From positions 64,545,774-64,609,773 of the forward strand of contig NC_089272.1 of the NCBI RefSeq assembly GCF_963678975.1: a stretch of DNA of 64,000 nt, in the 5' to 3' direction. A model generated the notes under the pieces. The model made no database searches and was not told the origin of the DNA. It saw only the letters and a list, made by a program, of their open reading frames with translations. Source of the stretch: Dysidea avara (Eukaryota > Porifera > Demospongiae > Dictyoceratida > Dysideidae). Position numbers and translations under genes: made by a program. Shown here piece by piece: positions 24,128 through 64,000 of this stretch; within the stretch, counting starts at the first letter, position 1, and every line of letters starts with the position of its first letter.

Positions 24128-24635
24128 CAGTGTTGGGAGTAACGCCTTACTTATGTAACACGTTACATAATATTATTACTTTTGTGGTAACAAAGTAATA
24201 TTATAACGAAATACGCTATGAAAACAGGTAATACAACGCAAGATACTTTACTTACAAACGTAACGCGTTACCTAAGTAATATAATTACTGTAACGAGTCT
24301 AATATGACATAATATTATTACTGAAAGTAATGAAGTTACTAATCTCGTTAGTAATCCTCTGAGTAACGCCTAACGACAACGAAGTAATGAGGCCTACTGA
24401 ATGAAGCTTATTCACTAGCTTCTTACTTATAACCAAGATTTGCACATTGTCTAACAACGCAATCATGTCACGTGATAAGGTGGTAGTTTCACACGTGACA
24501 GCTTAAGGCTGTGGACACAAAGTAATATAATATGTAATATTATTACAGTTACTTTATTTTATGGGTAATATGTAACTGTAACTAAATAGTTATGTTGCAT
24601 GTAATTACTTTTACAAAGTAACTTGCCCAACACTG
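24128..24635. mobile_element. hAT-like element, CAGTGTTGGG ends
   Basis: 508 bp. Ends CAGTGTTGGGAGTAACGCC and inverted GTAACTTGCCCAACACTG. Exact 8-bp target duplication CCTATCGT (24120-24127 and 24636-24643). The interior is dense in GTAAT/ATTAC words. A widespread non-autonomous hAT type. Confidence 0.85.
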
Positions 24636-24985
24636 CCTATCGTGTCAAATCCCCACCATTGGCCCCAGTTGCAACGCGGGATTTGACATAGCGAAGGAAG
24701 TTACAACAAAAAATATTTGAGCACTTACTGAACGATCGTCAAATGCCCCATAGTGGGGCAGCAGTTTCGTGTCAATTCCCCCTGTAAGGCCCCACTTACG
24801 CCCGAGGGGGGGGGGGGGGCAATACATTGATAGGTGCATAAGTTAAGAGTCCAGATTTGGGACAGACTGACCTATACGTTTGGGTTGACGCTACACGTAT
24901 GTAATCAGTCTTTGTTTATATGCGTGTTGTAGACGCTGCTGTACTGATCAGTCTATGCCTCTTGTTGCGTTGTGATGGTTGCAAA

Positions 24986-25003
24986 CACACACACACACAC
25001 ACT
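24986..25003. repeat. Short (AC)n microsatellite
   Basis: About nine AC units. Confidence 0.9.
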
Positions 25004-25484
25004 GTACAACACAGTGGTTGCTACTTATAGTGCTTTAATAGTGTTAATAATCTGTGGTTAATTAACGTGGTTAGCTACAGAGTTTTAGCTATGCTATGGA
25101 ATGTAACTTAGGTTGGATATACAAAGTTAAAGATAATGGCAGAGTACAAACAAATCAGACTGTAATGGTGTGCGCTATATTAGGGTGTTTTGCATACAAA
25201 TGCACATGTCCATATTTATACAGAGTTGTTTGGTAATGCTTTTAAGGCCAAACTAGTCCTTGTAACTCACCATCGTTGTGTTTTATTGTTAAGATATTGT
25301 AACATAAGGTGCATGCTGGTGGGCTATGTGTACTTCGGCTGGAAAAAAAACCCTGCACCACTCCAGTCAATTGTTCATCTCATAATGCTGTATTTTATTT
25401 GCCTCTGTTTTGGTACCTGTTATGCCAAAACAAAATGTCTGATAGGATCTGTACTTGCTTTAAAATGTAGCTTATGGTATGTTA

Positions 25485-25880
25485 GGCCACTCCAAATAAA
25501 TTCTCTGTTTGTTTCCCGTCCACCGCCCGCATCTGGTTACTGCCAGCTCTAAATATTCCATTATTCCGTATTCTTTCCATTATTTTCCGGTTATTCTTGC
25601 ATACTGATAGGCTCAGTAAAAGCTATCTTGAAACAGTGTCAGCTCACGTGTCAGCAGTGCTATCAAGTCGGCAGAACTTCACGTTTGTGTTATTTTTGTA
25701 ACTTACAAAGGAAGGAACAAGCTTAAGCATGCTTTTATGCAGCCTTTTTGGCTGTGCCAGGCAAATAATGGCTTGAATAGCTAGCCAATCTTATAATGAA
25801 ATAATGGAAATGGACCGCCCGCCCGCATGCAAATATGCCAGAGTCCAGGACGGGAAACAGAGAATTTATTTGGAGTGGCC
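25485..25880. mobile_element. Harbinger-like MITE, GGCCACTCCAAAT ends
   Basis: 396 bp. Ends GGCCACTCCAAATAAATTCT and its exact inverse at 25861-25880. The 3-bp direct repeat TTA flanks both sides (25482-25484, 25881-25883). CCGCCCGC words lie near each end. A TTA/TAA duplication points to the PIF/Harbinger group. Confidence 0.65.
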
Positions 25881-26406
25881 TTATAAGTACTTTTGTTACT
25901 AATTTTGTTGCATTTGTCAGAGTTGTTGCTTACCATGCCTCGAAAGTTCACAAGGGTTGTCCTGAAATGCTACAGCATGAAGAAAACTGATGGACAGGCA
26001 ACTGCAAGCAACCAAGAAGCTGTTGAGATGGTTGATGTTGGCACCCAAACAGAAACTGATGAGAATGTACAGCCAGCAGATGCTGGTACACAGGCTGATT
26101 TATTGCAGCCTTCAATGACGGAAACTGGTGTGTAGACTGACATCCCTTCTGATTCAGAAGTTCACACATTACTGGTAACAAATGATTCAGCCACCCCATC
26201 AGAAGTTCAGAACTCTCTAATATCAAATGATTCAGCCAATGACAAGGAAAATCAATATATTTTGTGTGAGGGGAACAATGATGAGAAATTTTATCCATTG
26301 ATTGTGAAGCATAATGGAATTTTCAAAGATTCAACAGGTATGTAATCATAGGCAACATTACTGCATGCTGTTCATTTATGTAGGTACAAGAGTAGTTACT
26401 TATTAC

Positions 26407-27073
26407 TAGAGGTGTACCGATGTGGTTTTTTTGCATGTACCGATATCCGATATTGATGTCACCAAAAGAAGCCGATAACCGATAATTGATCCGATATTTG
26501 CATTATAGTTAAAAGTGTACATTTACCTACCCTACAACAACATGTGCATGTATTCATTGCTATACTCTGCCTGTGGTGGTACACAGCTTGGGTTTCTATT
26601 GTGCAATCCAGACAATTAGGCACCCACAAACATTTTTATGTATACTCCCATGAAGCCTTATACGGATATTTCTGCATTACTCTGCATTCTAATGGTTTGT
26701 GAGAAAGCTGGTACAGCAAGTTTCCTTGGTTATCCTGTGACCCTTATTTTTATTACAAGGTACTCTATAACTGCTTCATTTATAAAGACTGTGATAAGCT
26801 TTCCAGCAACAGATAGTAGAATCACGTGTATTTATATGGCTTCTCGTAGCGTAGTGATTGTTTCAGAGTGAATAATAAGCCACTGGCACTAAAGAGCCAC
26901 ATGAATAATGTAGAAAACCAATGCACAATCCGTTTATGTACAAACTATTGCTAGTGTATAAATATCGGTAGCGATATCGGTCCTCCTGCTGTTCTGTACC
27001 GATACCGATATTGGTAAAAATTACCATATTGGTGGCCGATATTATAGCCGATCCGATTATCGGTACACCTCTA
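26407..27073. mobile_element. hAT-like element, TAGAGGTGTACCGAT family, copy 3
   Basis: 667 bp. Ends TAGAGGTGTACCGAT and inverted ATCGGTACACCTCTA. The target duplication CTTATTAC/CTTATTAT (26399-26406, 27074-27081) matches at 7 of 8 bases. The interior is closely similar to copy 2 in reverse orientation. It is inserted in the first intron of the P-type transposase gene. Confidence 0.82.
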
Positions 27074-28589
27074 CTTATTATGATGTCTCATACCACACAA
27101 TCCGTCATGTAAGTGTATACAAAGAATTCTGATATCTAGTTCCACCAAAAGATGTTCATTCTGCAGAAAATACCGTGACAATGTGTTGCATAGTGGCCTG
27201 AGCAGATTGCTAAAACAGCTGGCTGAAGGTGACTCTGCCAAACGATGTGCGATTGATAGTCATGCCAACCTACGCTATTTAAACCCAGCAGAAAAAGATG
27301 AAAGAATTCGGAACTTACATACACAGATAGTAAAAGACAGAAAGAAGATAAACCAGTTGCAATCACGATTAGAGAAGATTATTCAGATGGATGGGGTAAG
27401 AGTTTACGATGCAATGAGCAATGATCTAGTCAATATAATGCAATGTTCTGAAGGTGGCTCAGAAGAAACCTTTTTGTCAATATTTTGGAAGCAGCAGCTA
27501 AAGGCTGTGAAGGCACAGTCTTCAAGGGGAATAAGGTGGCACCCAGCAATAATTCAATGGTGCCTTTATCTTCATCACACGTCTAGTGGTTGCTACTCTA
27601 CATTACGAAACTCCAGTGTTATACATTTGCCTTCAGATAGGACACTCAGGGATTATAGACACAGTTCTCCATCTACGTCAGGCTTCTCAAAAGAAACTGA
27701 TATGGATTTTTTGGAAGTGGTATCTAGTCAACAGCCCAAACACCTTGCAAAGTATGTCTTGATAATTCTTGATGAAATGCATGTGAAGGAAGGTTTGTTT
27801 TTTGACAAGCACACAGGAGCCCTTGTTGGTTATGCTGACCTTGGTGAGACAAATAACATTCTACTCGACTATGAACAGCATCTTGAGAATTCTGGAAGAA
27901 CACCTAGGCCACTGACGAAGTGTATGCTAGTGTTATGATTAGAGGATTATTCACTAGCTTGAAATTTCCATACATCCAGTATCTAGTACTAAAGGTGCTG
28001 ATATTTTCCCTCTGGTTCGTCAAGCTATAAAACATCTGACTCGGCTAGGTCTTTGTGTTGTGTCTATCACTTGTGATGGTGCATCTGACTACCGCAAGAT
28101 GTTTGCCATGCTTGATCCATCTAGTTCACTATGCTACCAGACCACAAATGTTTATAGAGATGACATGCAGCAGATGTTTTATGTATCCGATCCACCTCAT
28201 TTGATGAAGACCATCAGAAATTGCTTTGCTCGTGGGAAGTTATGGGTATGTACATGTTTCAGCCACCAATGTTAAGTGTATACATTGTCATACTCAATAC
28301 AGTACATAACGTAAACGACAAAGGTTGGCGAACAAAGAAAATGCATTTTATTTCAAATTTATATTGCTAGCTATATGGTAAATTCATTGCCAAACTCAAC
28401 TTTTGCCGTTTATGTTACATGTTTTCTTGTACTAGTGTTTTGGGCAGAAAATAGACTGGAATTTAATCGTGGATCTCTATCGAAGCAATGCTGGTGCCAT
28501 CACTTCAACACCTGGATTATGCCTTGTTCCCAAGATAAAATATGAACATGTCAACCTTATAAACTTTTCAAAGATGAGGGTGGACCTGG

Positions 28590-28710
<121 letters not shown>

Positions 28711-29606
28711 ATAATGGATGCCACAATTGATTTCTTTCCTTTACGTACTGAGTAGCAGTGTGTCAAAGGCATTGTATTTCTCTGGAAATGTAGATGCCTT
28801 TGAAACAGCTTATATTGTCAGAAAAATGGATAAATTTTTTGACACATTTAATGTTTCGTCATTTACTCAAGGAAAGTTTAAAAGAAAGGTGTTCCAACAG
28901 CCATATCGAAGTGCAAACGATTTTAGATTGACGGTATATTTGTGAGTATACCTGTGCAACTTTATATACTGATGTGTCTTTACAGTTTCTTGGTGAACTG
29001 CTCACCTACCTTGACTCTTGGGAACAATCCGTCAGCCAGAGAAAAAATCCACTCAGTGCAGTGGAGAGGAAGTAAATGATCTTGAGTGACATTATGCTAA
29101 ATGGAATAAGGATGACAGGTATGTCACACCTATTGGCTTTTGTTGTGAGCCATATCATTGCAGCCAAATCATTTATGGAGCTCATTCCATATCTATTCCA
29201 AATAGAGGGGATCCCTTGCTTTCTTACTGAGAAATTGAGCCAAGATGCTCTCAAGCCGTTTTTTGCATGTCAACGGCAGAAGGGAAAGACCAACGACAAC
29301 CCTACTGTGTATGAATTTTTGAAGAACACTCAAGCTCTTCGGATTATAGATTCGATACATGTCAAATACATCACAGGTAACTGCCGCGGGACGAAAAGAA
29401 AGTCGTATGATTTGGAGTTGGTTGATCTAGAGAAACCACTGAAGAAGAGAAGACGACACTTGTCATCTTGACACAATTCAGCTGTTCGCTGCTTTATTTT
29501 GTTACTGTGTTATTGCTATTTTATTGCTCTGTAGCATGTACTAGTATTTTGATTTACTGCTTGAAATAATATTTACAACATTGTACTCATAAAAGTATAT
29601 TTACAA

Positions 29607-30551
29607 TTACATGTCTTCTGTGAACAGTTTACTGCGCAATGGTTTAGATTTGTGAGTCCCTTTCTTGGAAGATTGCTTGTACGTTTCTAGCATGTTAGCT
29701 GCAAATGAGTTTCCTCGTATTGATAACCACTTCTTGGTAATTAATGCCAGGCATTTGTTAGTGATGTCCTCACTGAAATCAATGCCTGCTGCCAAACACC
29801 AGCTAAACAATACATCATCATCATTCAACACAGCCTCAGTAACTTTCTGCATGAAATTTGGATTCATATCTCTGGTTCAGTCTAACCTAAGGTACTGCCT
29901 GCAAACAACTTCAATTTCATAAAAGCACTGATAAGCCTCGTCAGTAATGTCTGTAAGCCCCCCTCAGTCTACAAATTTAGTCCATTCATGTGATGTCCCT
30001 CTATGACTAGAGCTGTCTTGACATATTAGTTTATCAAGCAGAGGTAGAAGCTCCTGGTTGGATGGATCAACCTTCAACTTGTGTAAAGCATATCCTCCAA
30101 CATAATGAACAGCATTTTCATGTTCCAGATTTTTCATCATGCTCATTCATATCCCAAATGATTTCTTGAATCTTGATAAGTTGGTCAAAAACTTCATCCG
30201 TTACATGCTGGTATAACAAAGGAGTTATATTTATGCGAATTGCTGAAGTAAGTTGCTTCCAACGCTTAGTAAATTCATCTGATGTTTTTGATGAAAACTA
30301 GACCACAGCTTTTCTCTGTTGATACCGTGCTGTTTGTTTGCCCTGTCTACCAGTGCTTTTAAGCCACAAATTAACCAGTTTGAAAAATCTACATGGAGTT
30401 GTGTTGGGTGGCTTAACTGTTGCATCATCTCTTGTGCACTCTTCAAACACTCTTTAGCTTCTTGTGTTGGAATGGTGAAAAACTCATCAACCAAAACACT
30501 GGCACAAACTTCAAGTAGTATCATAGTACAGCTAAAAAAACACAAGTACAA
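29607..30551 (-). pseudogene. Partner gene of the P-type transposon, unknown function
   Basis: Lies tail-to-tail with the transposase; the two stop codons are about 135 bp apart. Recognisable blocks from the 5' side: LVDEFFTIPTQEAKECLKSA, then WLICGLKALVDR; ITPLLYQHVTDEVFDQL; HENAVHYVGGYALHKLK; LICQDSSSHRGTSHEWTKFV followed by stop then GGL; VLNDDDVLFSWCLAAGIDF; KWLSIRGNSFAANMLETYKQ and SKPLRSKL at the end. I recall this protein type repeatedly beside P-type transposases in cnidarian and sponge genomes; its role is not known to me. It has at least three in-frame breaks. The 5' part may be missing, cut near the Harbinger-like insertion at 30649. Confidence 0.6.
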
Positions 30552-30648
30552 TAATAGTTAGCTATAGCTACTATAATAAGTATACAAGTTATCATGCAGT
30601 ATGCATGGAGGGCGATACGCGAGAGGAGCAACAAAATGTAGCTACTAA

Positions 30649-31003
30649 GGCTAATGAAATTTGATTAGCAGTTTCGCGTCATCGCCCGCATGCCTTTGAT
30701 ACACCCGCATGGAATTTCATTATTGGTATTTCAGATTGAAATACTCTAATAGAGCAATCACTTTTACTCTAATAGAGCAGTCAGCTATACTCTAATGGAA
30801 AAATCACTTGTTATAGATTAGTAACATACTTTAGCTATTTAATACAAAAGTAATCAATGTAGATCTCACTGTTTTGTGGCAGAAATCTTCATGTTTGGGA
30901 TGTGTGTTGTGCTTTTGGAAAATAATGAATAATAACCGCCCGCCCGTATCAAATTTTCAAAAATCTGAGCGAGAAACTGGTAGCTAATCAAGTTTCATTG
31001 GCC
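30649..31003. mobile_element. Harbinger-like MITE, GGCYAATGAAA ends
   Basis: 355 bp. Ends GGCTAATGAAATTTGATTAG and inverted CTAATCAAGTTTCATTGGCC, flanked by TAA on both sides (30646-30648, 31004-31006). CCGCCCGCCCG/CGCCCGCATG words near the ends match the element at 25485. It contains three copies of the CTCTAATAGAG motif. Confidence 0.65.
30742..30808. repeat. CTCTAATAGAG motif, three copies
   Basis: Three direct copies of ACTCTAAT(A/G)GA(G/A)-CA(A/G)TCA within 67 bp, inside the Harbinger-like MITE. Confidence 0.7.
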
Positions 31004-31264
31004 TAAGATGAAATGTGATGGAACAGTGACACAAAATCATTGTGCGTGTTCACTATTAAAAACGCTAAAATTATACATGCACAGCTACTTTTCACTCTAC
31101 TTTTCATCATTTCCATCACCACTGGCACTGTCTTGCAACGTCATAAATGTGTCCTTGGAACTGCACCTTGCCATGCCGTCTAGTCTCTGTCCTGGATAAA
31201 AGCATTGTGGGAGCGAGTTTCTGAGCTTGTGAGAAAGCCATGAAAGTGATCGGGGTGAGGTGTG

Positions 31265-31313
31265 AAAGGCTGTGGTTTCCAATCCCGGGCGCTTTGCGCC
31301 CCTCTATAATCTA
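31265..31313. mobile_element. Single CATAGAT-type right end
   Basis: GGTTTCCAATCCCGGGCG... running to TATAATCTATG carries the same terminal and subterminal words as the CATAGAT elements. The small inverted pair GGGCGC-TTT-GCGCCC sits between the box and the end. No matching left end with the same flank was found in the window. It lies about 0.7 kb beyond the partner gene and could be the right end of the P-type element. Confidence 0.45.
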
Positions 31314-32505
31314 TGATCTGTTCACCATGAAAAAAACGGACGATTCCCGTTTACAAACGTACCTGAGTGTAGGGAAGCCATGCATCGTGCTACCGCGAAT
31401 CGACACTTTAGGCTGTTAGCAAAAAGAAATGGGACACAAAGGAGGACAAAGGTAAGTCCATGATGCATGCATTGTACGTACTGCGGTATGCCAGAAGGCA
31501 TGTCTAGGGACGAAGCGACGTTGAACAGTGAAAAAATTAAGCCCATAGCCGGCTTGAATTAGCCGTTATCGAGTTACGCTTGCCTGCCTGCCTTGCAGGC
31601 AGTAGAAAATTCCATTGAATAAAATTTTTATAACTATTTATTGCAACCCTTTAGGATCATACTGAAGACACTTTTGGGCTTGGTTAAACCTAACCAATAC
31701 TGCCAAGGTGCCAGGGTGGAGTTGTGAAGCTGGTTTTTGGGTGAATTTTTTGGCTAGGAAAAGCCAATTCTTCATGATCCCTAATATACAGTACTACTGT
31801 ACTGTATGATAATTAAAACAGTTTCATAATGTTAATAATTATGCAGTGCAGTTTATAAAATCCACAACTATTATGTACACTGAATAATACACCTGTTATA
31901 CGTTAATGGATTGCAGCACAGGTCCAATGTCAGTTTGATGTAGTTAACTATACTTTAATAGTGTTTGTACATATATGGTAATCAATAAGTATAGTGGCCA
32001 GGCTCCTTCCTATGACTTCTACAGCAAGTTCATGATTGGTAGTTGCTGTGATCTGATCTATGCCATATGTTGCAACTGACATCACTCCACCATGGGTTAG
32101 AATGCACCCATTTTTTGCAACTTGGCTGTTTGTGTGAATTCCTTTTTGTACTCTACACATCCCTAGTAGATTTCTTACACACAATGAAGATTATTCAAGA
32201 CAGAATATAAATTACTGTCTTATTGCTTTTTGGTAAGAGTGCACATTTTTTTGTTTGAAGAATTCTAATGGAATGTTCTAGTTACTACATAATTATACTA
32301 AATCAAATACAGAATTACAATAATATTGTTATCAGTGATGTAACATTAGTGGATCCAAACATAATAAAAATGTGTTATCAGCAAATATTGTACTATAATT
32401 ATTACGTGTGTGTGGACATACAAAAAGAAAGAAAAACTTTTACCTATTAAAAATCTGTTTACATTACAATATTACTAAATTGTGATGGTTGCTATGATAC
32501 AAGAA
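31314..32505. other. Downstream flank of the receptor gene with a dispersed repeat
   Basis: 31405-31600 shares AGAAATGGGACACAAAGG and GACGAAGCGACGTTGAACAG with 55265-55480, marking a dispersed repeat family. GCCTGCCTGCCTTGCAGGCA at 31584-31603 contains a small palindrome. The rest, to the receptor stop at 32506, is AT-rich with no gene seen. Confidence 0.45.
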
Positions 32506-63815
<31,310 letters not shown>

Positions 63816-64000
63816 GCCCTCTGCTTTTCTAATTTGAATCCGCAATAATCTAATATGTAACACGGATACTAGTAATTTCTGATACTGGTAACAACACAAA
63901 ACGAACGCGCACGCGACTGGCAATTGTGGTAATGATGGTATGTAAACCACATACCACATGCAGCTGTAACGTCTATTCCACTAAAACTAATGTCAAAATA

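Larger units (their letters stand above)
23212..24839. mobile_element. Composite foldback element with GC-rich inverted ends
   Basis: Left end ATGCACCTATCAATGTATTG and its exact inverse at 24820-24839, followed inward by C-runs or G-runs (C7 left, G14 right) and GGGGC blocks. GTCAAATGCCCCATAGT occurs near both ends in the same direction (23291 and 24737). It has been entered by a CATAGAT element (23317-24113) and, immediately next to it, a hAT-like element (24128-24635). No clear target duplication. Confidence 0.6.

Noticed and set aside
25190..25552. 120-codon plus-strand frame as a gene
   Set aside because: No family resemblance, and its end runs into the inverted repeat of the Harbinger-like MITE.
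63816..63959. N-terminal extension of the receptor to 63959
   Set aside because: The frame is open upstream, but the ATG at 63815 gives an ideal signal peptide and the upstream residues do not.

Overview
The window looks like AT-rich nuclear DNA from an animal. It has spliced genes with GT-AG introns (61 bp to over 6 kb), no operons, and very dense small DNA transposons. The gene content (an Ig/FN3 receptor, an adhesion-GPCR-like 7TM fragment, a P-type transposase with a partner gene, non-LTR and Ty3/gypsy debris) would suit a sponge or another early-branching invertebrate. That placement is inference only; no marker in the window fixes the species.

The main host gene covers about half the window, on the minus strand from 63815 down to 32506. 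I could join 15 exons whose splice phases all agree. They sum to 2973 nt and a 990-residue type I membrane protein: signal peptide, three Ig domains, four FN3 domains, a fourth Ig domain, one transmembrane helix, and a tyrosine-rich tail with two ITIM-like motifs and a C-terminal PDZ-ligand sequence. Its long introns hold most of the repeats in the right half: hAT-like, pogo/mariner-like and piggyBac-like miniature elements, foldback hairpins, a 29-bp satellite of about 1.65 kb, and fragments of a non-LTR reverse transcriptase and a gypsy pol.

The left half (1-32 kb) is mostly mobile-element debris. In order: a 1.56-kb element with CATAGAT ends and a 7-bp target duplication; a hAT-like element nested in another hAT-like element; a decayed multicopy gene with a cysteine-rich tail; a decayed gypsy pol on the minus strand whose integrase lies before its reverse transcriptase; a cluster of tRNA-derived SINE-like units; a nearly whole non-LTR retrotransposon (endonuclease, RT, terminal zinc finger) next to a broken class B GPCR fragment; more hAT elements; a composite foldback element holding a second CATAGAT element with a 127-codon ORF; and at 25.9-31.3 kb a decayed P-type (THAP9-like) transposase gene facing a second gene on the opposite strand.

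The strongest leads are the two-gene P-type transposon with the linked CATAGAT/7-bp-duplication family (including a 31-bp miniature copy), the Ig-FN3-Ig receptor with inhibitory-type tail motifs, a dispersed palindromic motif around CTCTAATAGAG of unknown nature, and three minisatellites that arose inside or beside terminal-inverted-repeat elements. Every exon junction and element boundary was read by eye; no alignment or database search was run.
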